The notes beneath the pieces were generated by a model. That model saw nothing but the letters and a program-made list of their open reading frames with translations. It searched no databases and was not told the origin of the DNA. Shown here piece by piece: positions 24,347 to 32,015 of a DNA stretch of 45,039 nt; positions within the stretch are counted from its first letter, which is position 1; each line of letters begins with the position of its first letter. The translations under genes were made by a program, and so were the position numbers. The DNA comes from Bacteroidota bacterium (lineage in GTDB: Bacteria; Bacteroidota; Bacteroidia; Chitinophagales; Saprospiraceae): the NCBI GenBank assembly GCA_029561355.1, contig JAKQJD010000241.1:1-45039 (forward strand). Direction: 5' to 3'.

Positions 24347-24349
24347 TAG

Positions 24350-24432
24350 AGTGTTTGGTTTTTGGTGTTTCGTGTTTCGAAAGGTAGAGCAGTCAGCCAA
24401 ATCCTGAACACTATACACAAAAACAAAACACT
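24350..24432. repeat. Imperfect heptamer-word inverted repeat between the two M16 genes
   Basis: 24350-24379 is a tandem of four 7-bp words of the gtgttt(g/c) type; 24403-24432 is its imperfect reverse complement. It begins three bases after the first M16 stop. Pairing is weaker than at the convergent sites in this window. The remaining spacer to 24487 shows nothing else clear. Confidence 0.7.
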
Positions 24433-24486
24433 GCGTTTTCATTCCTTTCTGTAGAAGTTTTTTCACCACATATTGAATTCAAATCA

Positions 24487-26598
24487 ATGAAAAAATTCCA
24501 TTTTTTCACGCTGTTTGTTGCAGCATTCCTGGCTTTTGCTCCCAGCGGCCAGGCGCAAAAAACAAAAACCAAACCGGACGTGCGTTCCAGCGCTCCGAAA
24601 GCAGGTCCCGCACCTAAGATCCAGATCGGTAAAGCCGAATCCTTCAAACTGGATAACGGACTCACGGTGATCGTGATGGAAAACCATAAATTGCCGAAAG
24701 TATCTTTCCGGGTATTTGCCGACTACGATCCGGTCCTGGAAAAAGATGCCGCAGGTTACGTTCAAATGATGGGCGACCTGATGTCGAAAGGCACCACCAA
24801 GCGCAGCAAAGCGCAAATCGACGAAGAAATCGACTTCATCGGCGCCAGCCTCAGTTCGAGCCCAAACGGTGTTGCCGGCGAATGCCTCACCAAACACGCC
24901 GATAAACTGCTCGATGTGATGTCGGACGTTCTGTTGCACCCGACTTTCCCGCAGGAAGAACTGGATAAAGCCAAACGCCGCACGGAAAGCGGCCTGGCGC
25001 AGGAAAAAAACGACGCCAATGCTATTGCACGAAAAGTCGGATCTATACTGCGTTACGGCAAGGATCATCCTTATGGCGAAGAAATGACCGAAGCCTCGCT
25101 GGCCAAGATCAACGTCGATCAGATGAAAGCGCTTTACAACATGGCGCTGAAACCGAATATCTCGTACCTCGTTGTGGTAGGCGACATCAATAAAGCCAAA
25201 GCCGAGCAATACGCGAAGCAATACTTCGGCTCCTGGCAGAAAGCAGATGTGGAAAAAAGGACGTACCCCACGCCTCCGCAACTGGAAAAAGCACAGGTCG
25301 ATTTTGTCCATAAACCGGGCGCCGTTCAATCGGTCATCAGCATCACTTATCCGGTCGAACTCCGTCCGGGTACACCTGATGTAATCCGCAGCCGCGTTAT
25401 GAACGCCATTCTGGGCGGCTACTTCAACAGCCGCGTAAATGCCAACCTGCGTGAAGGTCACGGCTGGACGTACGGTGCACGTACATCGCTCAGTTCCGAT
25501 AAACTGGTCGGTTCGTTCAACGCTACCGCATCTGTTCGCAACGCGGTAAGCGACAGTTCCATCATCGAATTTGTGAAGGAAATGAATCGTATGCGTACCG
25601 AGGCCGTACCGGCAGCGGAACTACAGGTGGTGAAAAACGTGATCACCGGCCAGTTTTCCCAAAGCCTGGAAGAACCCGGCACGGTGGCGGATTTCGCCCT
25701 CAGTATCGCGCGTTATGGCCTGCCCGCCGATTATTACGAGAAATACCTGGAGGTGCTGCAAAGCGTTACACCGGAAGAGGTAATGACGATGGCGCAGAAA
25801 TACGTTCGCCCGGGACAAGCGCATATTCTGGTCGTGGGCAACAAAGACGACGTAGCCGATCGCCTGAAACAGTTCTCCGCCGATGGCAAAATCAATTTCC
25901 TGGATGCCCAGGGTAATCCTGTGAAAATGAACAACCAGGAGTTGCCTGCCGGCATTACAGCACAGCAAATCGTGGAAGACTACGTCAACGCTATCGGCGG
26001 TACCGCCAAGATTGCTGCGTTGAAGGACGTACAAACGAGCGCGACCATGCAGGTGAGCGTTCAGTCGCTGAACGTAACGACCTGGCAGAAAGGCGGTAAC
26101 AAAGTGACTATGGAAATGACTATGAACGGACAGGTGGTTTCCCGCCGCGTATATGACGGCACTGCCGGCGCAGAATCGGGCATGGGAGGCGCACGTGCGC
26201 TCGAAGGTGAAGATCTGGCTGACCTGAAAGAACAGGCTTCGTTTTCTAAAGAAGCAGGCTACCTGGCAGGCGGATACAAACTCAGCCTCAAAGGTGTGGA
26301 AGAAGTAAATGGCAGCAATGCCTATGTTGTTGACGTGGAACGCCCCGACGGAGCGAAAAGCACCGAATACTACGACATGAAAACCAGCCTGAAATTGCGC
26401 GAAGTACGTACAACGACGGGCCAGGACGGTGAACCTTCCACCATGACCATCGACTTTGCCGATTACAAGGAAACGAACGGCGTGAAATTTCCCAATACGA
26501 TGACCATCAACGGTTTGATGCCGATCCCGATTTCCAGCACAGTGAGTGAAATCAAAGTGAATGCCGGTATCGATGATAAAGTATTCAACCTGAAATAA
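24487..26598 (+). CDS. M16 family protein lacking the zinc motif, with C-terminal LolA-like domain
   Basis: A 703-residue exported protein. Signal peptide at 1-23 (ending GQAQ), then two M16 domains (about 45-250 and 255-480). At the place of HxxEH the sequence reads YVQMMGDLMSKGTT, so zinc ligands are missing and this should be the structural partner of the enzyme at 23030. GHGWTYGARTSLSS around 325-340 is the family's conserved R/Y region. The last 200 residues (from about 495, QQIVEDYVNAIGG) form an extra domain with repeated beta strands (DVERPDGAKSTEYYD, FADYKETNGVKFP), which resembles LolA/LolB-type lipoprotein carriers found at the end of other Bacteroidota proteins. A terminator follows. 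Confidence 0.88.
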   Translation: MKKFHFFTLFVAAFLAFAPSGQAQKTKTKPDVRSSAPKAGPAPKIQIGKAESFKLDNGLTVIVMENHKLPKVSFRVFADYDPVLEKDAAGYVQMMGDLMSKGTTKRSKAQIDEEIDFIGASLSSSPNGVAGECLTKHADKLLDVMSDVLLHPTFPQEELDKAKRRTESGLAQEKNDANAIARKVGSILRYGKDHPYGEEMTEASLAKINVDQMKALYNMALKPNISYLVVVGDINKAKAEQYAKQYFGSWQKADVEKRTYPTPPQLEKAQVDFVHKPGAVQSVISITYPVELRPGTPDVIRSRVMNAILGGYFNSRVNANLREGHGWTYGARTSLSSDKLVGSFNATASVRNAVSDSSIIEFVKEMNRMRTEAVPAAELQVVKNVITGQFSQSLEEPGTVADFALSIARYGLPADYYEKYLEVLQSVTPEEVMTMAQKYVRPGQAHILVVGNKDDVADRLKQFSADGKINFLDAQGNPVKMNNQELPAGITAQQIVEDYVNAIGGTAKIAALKDVQTSATMQVSVQSLNVTTWQKGGNKVTMEMTMNGQVVSRRVYDGTAGAESGMGGARALEGEDLADLKEQASFSKEAGYLAGGYKLSLKGVEEVNGSNAYVVDVERPDGAKSTEYYDMKTSLKLREVRTTTGQDGEPSTMTIDFADYKETNGVKFPNTMTINGLMPIPISSTVSEIKVNAGIDDKVFNLK

Positions 26599-26631
26599 AC
26601 AGAAGTATTCCATTGCTTCCGTTTAAACAAG

Positions 26632-26639
26632 TATTTTTG
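26632..26639 (+). promoter_or_regulatory. Candidate -7 promoter box for yajC
   Basis: TATTTTTG, a perfect TAnnTTTG, with ATTG 16 bp upstream as a possible -33 element. Only one base separates it from the hairpin at 26641, so a transcript starting here would begin inside the hairpin. Confidence 0.4.
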
Positions 26640-26640
26640 C

Positions 26641-26678
26641 ACGCCCTGTTGCCCACCTGGCAGCAGGGCGTACTTTTT
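26641..26678 (+). terminator. Intrinsic terminator after the second M16 gene
   Basis: 13-bp arms (26641-26653 and 26659-26671) with a single T/G pair, a 5-nt loop, and a run of five T at 26674-26678. It ends the M16 pair and precedes yajC by about 20 bp. Confidence 0.8.
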
Positions 26679-26700
26679 ACACACACCTAATTTGCAAGAA

Positions 26701-27000
26701 ATGTTACAATTCGTTTTTCTACAGGCTCAACCGGGCGGCAATCCACTGCTCAGTATGCTGTTCCCTTTCCTGATCCTGATCGTGTTTTATTTTTTCCTGA
26801 TCCGCCCGCAAATGAAACGCCAGAAGGACCAGCAGAAATTTGTTGAAAGCCTCAAGGAAGGTATGGAAGTGGTTACTACTGCCGGCCTGATCGGTCGTAT
26901 CACGAAAATTGACGGTCCTGTGGTTCGTCTGATGGTCGATGAAAAAACCTTCCTGCGCGTGGTGAAATCGTCTATTCAGGGCGAATACAAGGCGCAGTAA
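26701..27000 (+). CDS. yajC: Preprotein translocase subunit YajC
   Basis: Small inner-membrane partner of SecDF in protein export. From ATG 26701 the protein has 99 residues: a short periplasmic N-end, one membrane helix (about 17-36, MLFPFLILIVFYFFLIRPQM) and a basic cytosolic tail with KRQKDQQKFVESLKEGMEV and the beta domain GLIGRITKIDGPVVRL. Length and motif order are standard. A TTG nine bases earlier could add three residues, but ATG is preferred. No secD/secF is next to it, which is frequent in Bacteroidota. A hairpin and T-run lie directly upstream and a 91-bp palindrome directly downstream. Confidence 0.94.
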   Translation: MLQFVFLQAQPGGNPLLSMLFPFLILIVFYFFLIRPQMKRQKDQQKFVESLKEGMEVVTTAGLIGRITKIDGPVVRLMVDEKTFLRVVKSSIQGEYKAQ

Positions 27001-27029
27001 TATTTGAAATGCCATATTGAATAGCGTCG

Positions 27030-27120
27030 ATTGCAGCCAGTGGCCCTGCGCTACCTTTAGTCATCCGATGACTCCAAGTCGTCGGATGACTAAAGGTAGC
27101 GCAGGGCCACTGGCTGCAAT
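27030..27120. repeat. 91-bp near-perfect palindrome with 3-nt loop
   Basis: 27030-27073 and 27077-27120 are reverse complements over 44 bp with a single mismatch that would pair as G-U in RNA; the loop is cca. Unlike most hairpins here, the arms are unique sequence without tandem words. It lies between yajC and the barrel protein, both on the plus strand, 29 bp after one stop and 32 bp before the next ATG. No T-run follows. Confidence 0.95.
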
Positions 27121-27152
27121 CCTTCTCCTTCTCCGCTCACCACCTGCCGACA

Positions 27153-28001
27153 ATGAAACCCGCTGTCATTGTTCTTTCGCTTTTATGTACGCTCCCTGGA
27201 TTTGTGTTTTCACAAAGTCCCTGGACGCGTGATAAGGCGGGTTTTTATATCCAGGCTTCCTGGCGGACGATTCCAACCTATAAAACCATTTTCGACCGGA
27301 CGGCAGAAAACCGGCAGCGCACGCTGGAGCGGGAAATCAGTGAAAATTCCTTCCATTTTCTGGCTGAATACGGCATTACCCACAAAACACTGGTTTGGGT
27401 GGATGCACCGTTGCGATTTATGCATTCCGGAGCTCAGACGGGTACTCTGCCCGTCAACCTAAAAGCGGGTACGCTGCGCGGCCTGGGCAATATTTCCCTT
27501 GCCTGCCGGCAAAATTTCCTTTCAAAAAAAATCAACCTTTCCGGACAAATCCGTGTGGATCTGCCCGGAACGAAGGTGGACCCTGCAACGGGACTCAGCA
27601 CCGGTTTTGATGCCATCGGCTTCAGTGCTTTGTTGAGTTTGGGCCAGCGACAAGGGCGGTGGTATTGGTTTGGTTATGGCGGATGGGGAGCGCGTGGCCT
27701 GATCGGTAATTCCGCTCTGCTGGGCGGCGGAGAGGCAGGTTTCAAAATCAACCGGAACTGGTTTGCTTTTTTCAGTGACCTGTCCTGGAACGTCGGTTCC
27801 GACACCTATTTCGTGCCGCCGGCCAACGAACGGACCGGACTTTTTTTGCCCCGGCAGAGCTACTGGAATGCGGGAGCAAAGGGAATGATCGCATTTGGCC
27901 GCTTTTTCGGAGGCATAGTGGTAATAACAGCACCCATCGACGGAAACCTGATTTCCCGTCAACCTGCGTTTACGGCGGGATTATATTTTAAATGGGATTG
28001 A
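27153..28001 (+). CDS. Predicted outer-membrane beta-barrel protein, unknown function
   Basis: Not assigned to a named family. The 282 residues start with a signal peptide (MKPAVIVLSLLCTLPGFVFSQ), and the rest consists of short alternating strands with many aromatic and Gly residues: LVWVDAPLRFMHSG, ISLACRQNFLSKKINLSGQI, RWYWFGYGGWGARG, NWFAFFSDLSWNVGSD and the final FTAGLYFKWD. This is the look of a barrel of about 12 strands. The pattern is similar to barrel proteins near the TOL/FadL or DUF3187 type, but I cannot choose. The 91-bp palindrome lies just upstream, so the gene may be isolated from yajC transcription. The following 149 bp to the AIM24 gene show nothing clear. Confidence 0.78.
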   Translation: MKPAVIVLSLLCTLPGFVFSQSPWTRDKAGFYIQASWRTIPTYKTIFDRTAENRQRTLEREISENSFHFLAEYGITHKTLVWVDAPLRFMHSGAQTGTLPVNLKAGTLRGLGNISLACRQNFLSKKINLSGQIRVDLPGTKVDPATGLSTGFDAIGFSALLSLGQRQGRWYWFGYGGWGARGLIGNSALLGGGEAGFKINRNWFAFFSDLSWNVGSDTYFVPPANERTGLFLPRQSYWNAGAKGMIAFGRFFGGIVVITAPIDGNLISRQPAFTAGLYFKWD

Positions 28002-28150
28002 CGGAATGCCTGCATTTCAGCGAAAAATTCCGAATGCTGGTCGGGAAAAAATGTCATCTGCACGCTTCCGCTCACAAATTTGCCCGGTCAGTTGAATGCA
28101 AGAAATTCAATTGCAGATGATTGACCATTTATTACTCACAACGCACACCA

Positions 28151-28936
28151 ATGAGAAGAAATCACGAAATTGACTACACGATCCACGGCGAGGAAATGCA
28201 ATGCGTCGAGATCGAACTGGATGGCCAGGAAACGGTAATCGCCGAATCCGGCAGTTTTATGTTCATGGACGACGGCATTGAAATGGCCACGGTTTTCGGC
28301 GACGGCAGCGACCGTGCTGACGGCTTTTTCGGCAAACTGATGACTGCAGGCAAACGCCTGCTCACCGGAGAAAGTCTTTTTATCACAACGTTCACCAATT
28401 CTACCCACGGGAAGCAACGCGTGACTTTTGCCGCACCGTATGCCGGCAAAATCATTCCGCTCGACCTGATGAAATACGACGGCAAGGTTATTTGCCAGAA
28501 AGACGCTTTTTTATGCGCCGCCAAAGGTGTTCAGGTGGGCATCGAATTTCAACGCAAACTGGGAACCGGCCTGTTCGGCGGTGAAGGTTTTATCATGCAA
28601 AAACTGGAAGGCGACGGGCTGGCGTTCGTACATGCAGGCGGCCACATCATTGAAAGGGAATTGCAGATTGGCGAAACCCTGCGCGTCGATACGGGATGTA
28701 TCGTGGCATTCACCAACCGGATCGATTACGATATTCAATTTGTGAAAGGTATCCGGAATATGGTATTCGGCGGCGAAGGCCTCTTTTTTGCCACATTGCG
28801 TGGCCCGGGCAAGGTTTGGCTCCAATCGCTGCCGGTGAGCCGACTGGCTGCCAAGATCATTTCCTACGGCACCGTCAACCGCAAGGATGAAGGAAGTATC
28901 CTGGGCGGACTTGGCAATCTGATTGACGGGGATTGA
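28151..28936 (+). CDS. AIM24/TIGR00266 family protein
   Basis: A 261-residue cytosolic protein of the TIGR00266/AIM24 family, whose function is not established. The whole protein is one beta-rich domain with pseudo-threefold repeats: [20 protein letters not shown] near the front, [21 protein letters not shown] (about 56-76), [29 protein letters not shown] and [25 protein letters not shown] later, and [19 protein letters not shown] before the end. Every usual family landmark is present. I chose ATG 28151; a TTG ten codons earlier has no support. The stop codon lies inside the left arm of the hairpin that separates it from the convergent coiled-coil gene. Confidence 0.9.
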   Translation: MRRNHEIDYTIHGEEMQCVEIELDGQETVIAESGSFMFMDDGIEMATVFGDGSDRADGFFGKLMTAGKRLLTGESLFITTFTNSTHGKQRVTFAAPYAGKIIPLDLMKYDGKVICQKDAFLCAAKGVQVGIEFQRKLGTGLFGGEGFIMQKLEGDGLAFVHAGGHIIERELQIGETLRVDTGCIVAFTNRIDYDIQFVKGIRNMVFGGEGLFFATLRGPGKVWLQSLPVSRLAAKIISYGTVNRKDEGSILGGLGNLIDGD

Positions 28937-29030
28937 TTTTTTGAGTATTTGAGGATACGAGTATTTGAAGATTCGAGCGGATAAGTTCAAATACTCGAAT
29001 CCTCAAATACTCATATCCTCAAAAAATCAA
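28933..29030. repeat. Octamer-word hairpin containing both stop codons of a convergent pair
   Basis: Left arm 28933-28969 (37 bp) and right arm 28986-29030 (45 bp) match as reverse complements, except that the right carries one additional 8-bp word. Words are of the gagtattt / gaggatNc kind. The outer ends (ttgatttttt and complement) contain the stop codons of the AIM24-family gene (28934-28936) and of the coiled-coil gene (29027-29029). Confidence 0.93.
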
Positions 29031-29416
29031 AGTTTCTCCTCCAGAAAACGTTTGAATTCCGCTTTCAAATCCACGTAAAGTTTGCGGTAAGTATCCACAT
29101 TGTCACGCATGGTGGCATGGTCGGCAAAATGAACGTGGTCGATCGCCGTCTGATGCGACTCTGCATATTTGGCCAGCCATTGTTCGTGCGCTTTAGCCTG
29201 GTGCCGGAGCGTGCTCAATGCCTTTTTCTGAATTAAAAACTGGTTTTGGAAGTGCTCCACTTCCACCTGAACGTCCATATGGGTGTTTTTTCCGGCCACT
29301 TCTTCCAGCCAGTTTTGGTAGAGTTTCAGTTCGTCCTCATAGAATCTGGTTTCCATATCCCATAATTTGTGCTCGAAATGCAGATCCGATAGGTGCTTTT
29401 TTTTCGTCTTTTCCAT
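29027..29416 (-). CDS. Small predicted coiled-coil protein, unknown function
   Basis: Not recognised. The 129-residue protein is very polar, with no signal peptide or membrane segment. It begins with a basic stretch (MEKTKKKH) and then long helices with heptad-like spacing: DMETRFYEDELKLYQNWLEE, VEVEHFQNQFLIQKKAL, LRHQAKAHEQWLAKYAE and VDTYRKLYVDLKAEFKRFLEEKL. His and aromatic residues are frequent for a coiled coil. It may be a three-helix bundle. It has its own promoter candidate 51 bp upstream and ends inside the octamer hairpin, so it is a separate unit, probably real given the clean leader and consistent codon use. Confidence 0.7.
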   Translation of the reverse strand: MEKTKKKHLSDLHFEHKLWDMETRFYEDELKLYQNWLEEVAGKNTHMDVQVEVEHFQNQFLIQKKALSTLRHQAKAHEQWLAKYAESHQTAIDHVHFADHATMRDNVDTYRKLYVDLKAEFKRFLEEKL

Positions 29417-29466
29417 GCAATAAAAATTTTAGTATGATTGGGCAGGAGTCCTGATTTTATGCCCCG

Positions 29467-29474
29467 CAAATGTA
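29467..29474 (-). promoter_or_regulatory. Candidate promoter for the coiled-coil gene
   Basis: The minus strand reads TACATTTG, a perfect TAnnTTTG, 50 bp upstream of the ATG at 29416. A TTTG lies 23 bp further upstream (plus-strand 29498-29501), within the 17-23 bp spacing known for this phylum. Confidence 0.5.
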
Positions 29475-29599
29475 GGCAAACAGCGCTTCCTGCATCACAA
29501 AAATCGCCGGAAGGTAAAAACAGAAAAGATGAGTAAGATCAACCTTGTAATTGACAAATGTCTCTCTGTCCCGTGCGGAATTTTTGGGCAATGAAAACT

Positions 29600-30448
29600 T
29601 CATCGAATCGGGATGGCCAGTACCGGGATTTTCGAATGGTTTGCGGTGTTTTCCGTCATGCTGCCAAACAGTAGATGTGCTATACCATGCCGCTGGTGTG
29701 TGCCCATGATAACAAGATCCGACCCCGCTTCATCGGCATATTTCCGGATCACGTTTTCCGGTTTGTTTTTCGTTGTATTCAGATGGAGGTAAACATGGCG
29801 CAGGCCGACCGCTTCTATCAGCCGGTTCTTTTCGGCTTCGATATTGCCGCCGGGTGTGGCTTCGAAAGGGTCGCCGACAAAGAGTGCTTCCACATCGAAA
29901 CCGAAAACATCCTGCCACAATTTCACAATTTCAAATACTTTTTCCTGGTCCGGGTGAAGCGTAGTCGGAACCAGAACGCGTTCGACTTTTAATTCGGCAG
30001 CATTTTCAGGCACCACCAGTACCGGACAGGGTGCATGGCGTATTATGTGTTCTGTGTTGCTTCCGATGGCCATTTCCTTCCAGCCCCCGGCGCCCATTGT
30101 TCCCATAACGATCAGATCCGCAGCCTCTTCTTCAGCCAATTGCAGGATGGTGGGAATGACGGCACCCGGAAAGAATCGGGTGGAAATCTGTAACCCGGAG
30201 AAGCGGGGTTCCTGCTGTAGTTTTTCTTTTAACTGTTGCATGCTTTCGGATAACTCCTGCTCGATTTTTCCCGGGTCGACGACAGGTGTTATAAAAGCAT
30301 ATTCCGACACGGGAAGGTCGTAAGGCACAATTTGGTAACTGTGCAGCATACATACAGCCGCTTCCACGCGTACAGCCAGTTGGCAAGCCAGGCGCAATGC
30401 ATGCAACGATGTTTCGGAGAAATCAATGGGGACGAGTATCTTTTTCAT
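29600..30448 (-). CDS. Tandem universal stress protein (two UspA domains)
   Basis: A 282-residue cytosolic protein made of two UspA domains (about 1-147 and 153-282), probably acting as an internal dimer that binds ATP and helps stress survival. The first domain has the start KILVPIDFSETSLHALRLAC, GTMGAGGWKEMAIGSNTEHI and CPVLVVPE, a good ATP-loop match (GxxG...GS). The second has VERVLVPTT, GTHQRHGIAHLLFGSMTENT and IPVLAIPI, with the same loop. Length is usual for Bacteroidota tandem Usp. It is a single-gene unit: 187 bp separate it from the PDZ gene, with a terminator in between. Confidence 0.92.
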   Translation of the reverse strand: MKKILVPIDFSETSLHALRLACQLAVRVEAAVCMLHSYQIVPYDLPVSEYAFITPVVDPGKIEQELSESMQQLKEKLQQEPRFSGLQISTRFFPGAVIPTILQLAEEEAADLIVMGTMGAGGWKEMAIGSNTEHIIRHAPCPVLVVPENAAELKVERVLVPTTLHPDQEKVFEIVKLWQDVFGFDVEALFVGDPFEATPGGNIEAEKNRLIEAVGLRHVYLHLNTTKNKPENVIRKYADEAGSDLVIMGTHQRHGIAHLLFGSMTENTANHSKIPVLAIPIR

Positions 30449-30565
30449 AACTGGTATAGGTTGCGGTCAAATATTCCACCTCTACCCTGCAAAGTTGTAT
30501 GATGGAGCGGCCGGCATGCATTGACGAAGGTCAAGCCTGATGATAATTCTATATCGGTCGGGATC

Positions 30566-30602
30566 AAAAAAAAGCCCCGTGTTTTTCTGGTGAAAACACG
30601 GG
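30566..30602 (-). terminator. Intrinsic terminator after the PDZ/T9SS gene
   Basis: Reading the minus strand: CCCGTGTTTT (30602-30593), a short loop, AAAACACGGGG (30585-30575), then C and a run of eight T (30573-30566). It lies 33 bp after the PDZ gene stop; a textbook Rho-independent terminator. Confidence 0.9.
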
Positions 30603-30635
30603 ACTTGTTGGCAGGTACATGCCTGAAAAAAGCGT

Positions 30636-31832
30636 TTACACGCGGGAAAGCAATACGATCTTTTTGGAAAACACCTTGTTCTCCTGTTTTACCGTCACGG
30701 TATAAATACCCGGACTTTTACCGTCGAGGTTTACCTGTTCGTTAAAAAAGCCGTTGAACTGCTTCATTTGGTTGTTGTAAACCATTTTTCCCTGCGCATC
30801 GGTCATACAAACCGTTGTTGGTATCGCCTTGGCTTCAAAACGAATATTGACAGGGCCGAGTGTCGGGCTCGGGTAAGCATCAAAGGATTCCAGATGGAGC
30901 GTAATGTCAGGTTGCTCCGTAGTAGGCGGCGCCAGTACGCTTTCTCTCTCAGCCGGCAGTTGCGGCGTTTCCTTTACCTCTTTCGGGCACGCTTTAAAAA
31001 CGGCGGAAATATTCATTTCTACGCCTTCCCGCACAATCGTTAAACGGAACTGGTCGCCGGGCTGGTGTTTGTCGCGCGCCTGCCGAAGTTCCGTATTGGT
31101 ATTCACCGGCTGATCGTCGAGTGCAATAATCACGTCGCCCGATTGGACGGCGCTTTCAAAAGCGGGTGTATTATCCACCACGCCGGAAACACGCACACCT
31201 TTACCCTGACTGGCGAAATCAGTGGTGTAAACGCCGATGAAAACTTTACACGGATCGCGGTCCCTGAATACGCGCACAAATTTCTGGTCTCCGTTCAACG
31301 CCTCATTCAGAAGTTCCATACGTTTATCGAAATCCACGTTCCAGGGCTCCTTTTCCTGTTGCAATTCTTCTTCACTGCATGCTTTAAAACGGGCATCGAT
31401 GGTCATTTTAGACCCGTTTCGAATGATTTCCAGCGAAAATGCATCGCCCTGACCGTGTTTGTCGCGCTGGGCTTCCAGTTCCGCCTGCGTACCAACCTTC
31501 ACCCCGTCCAGCGACACAATGATGTCGCCCTCCTGCACTCCATAGGTAGTTGCAGGCGTATTATCTACGGTGTAGTCTACTTTCAGGCCGCCCGTTGCGA
31601 GGTCCTGAATGGTGCCGACCCCGATAAATACCCGGCAGGGATTGCGATGCTGACGGCTGTAGAAATGATGGCCCGAACCGGCAAGCAGAGCCAGATCGTC
31701 TTTGTCTACTTGTATGGTGTGGCGCTGGCCGGCTTGGTCGGCAGAAATCCAGGTGACCGTTTTTTGAGATTGTGCCATCGCGGCGAAGCAAATGAGCAGT
31801 AAAAAACCAAGTAGGCTGTATCTTGTTTTCAT
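30636..31832 (-). CDS. Secreted protein with two cysteine-clamped PDZ domains and T9SS sorting domain
   Basis: A 398-residue exported protein of unknown role. From ATG 31832: signal peptide (1-20, ending FAAMA), a short linker, PDZ-like unit 1 (residues 62-152), a linker of about 38, PDZ-like unit 2 (191-282), a Pro-rich linker (285-310), and a type A T9SS sorting domain (about 318-398, with FDAYPSPTLGPVNI and GIYTVTV). The two units are plain duplicates: each begins PC(R/K)VFIGV and ends FKAC, with VDNTPA and EGDIIVSLDG or SGDVIIALDD in the middle. The paired cysteines (C66-C152, C195-C282) probably form disulfides. There is no protease domain, so it may bind C-terminal peptides at the surface. 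The upstream reading to 32027 is rejected. Confidence 0.87.
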   Translation of the reverse strand: MKTRYSLLGFLLLICFAAMAQSQKTVTWISADQAGQRHTIQVDKDDLALLAGSGHHFYSRQHRNPCRVFIGVGTIQDLATGGLKVDYTVDNTPATTYGVQEGDIIVSLDGVKVGTQAELEAQRDKHGQGDAFSLEIIRNGSKMTIDARFKACSEEELQQEKEPWNVDFDKRMELLNEALNGDQKFVRVFRDRDPCKVFIGVYTTDFASQGKGVRVSGVVDNTPAFESAVQSGDVIIALDDQPVNTNTELRQARDKHQPGDQFRLTIVREGVEMNISAVFKACPKEVKETPQLPAERESVLAPPTTEQPDITLHLESFDAYPSPTLGPVNIRFEAKAIPTTVCMTDAQGKMVYNNQMKQFNGFFNEQVNLDGKSPGIYTVTVKQENKVFSKKIVLLSRV

Positions 31833-32015
31833 AAGCGAAACATTGTTAGAAATGAATAATATTGTTGCACAACAACCACCTGAACCGGCGGACATGAAAC
31901 CAAGGACTGTCGGTAAATGCGTATGTTGCACCAGGCGGCATATCTTCCGAGGTTTTGCGATAAAGGATTCATTTGTACTTCTTTTCGTCCATTTCAGAAC
32001 ACTAAATGTCAACCT

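Noticed and set aside
24484..25461. Minus-strand open frame opposite the second M16 gene
   Set aside because: The His/Phe-rich, low-complexity translation is typical of antisense frames; the plus strand codes a full M16 protein.
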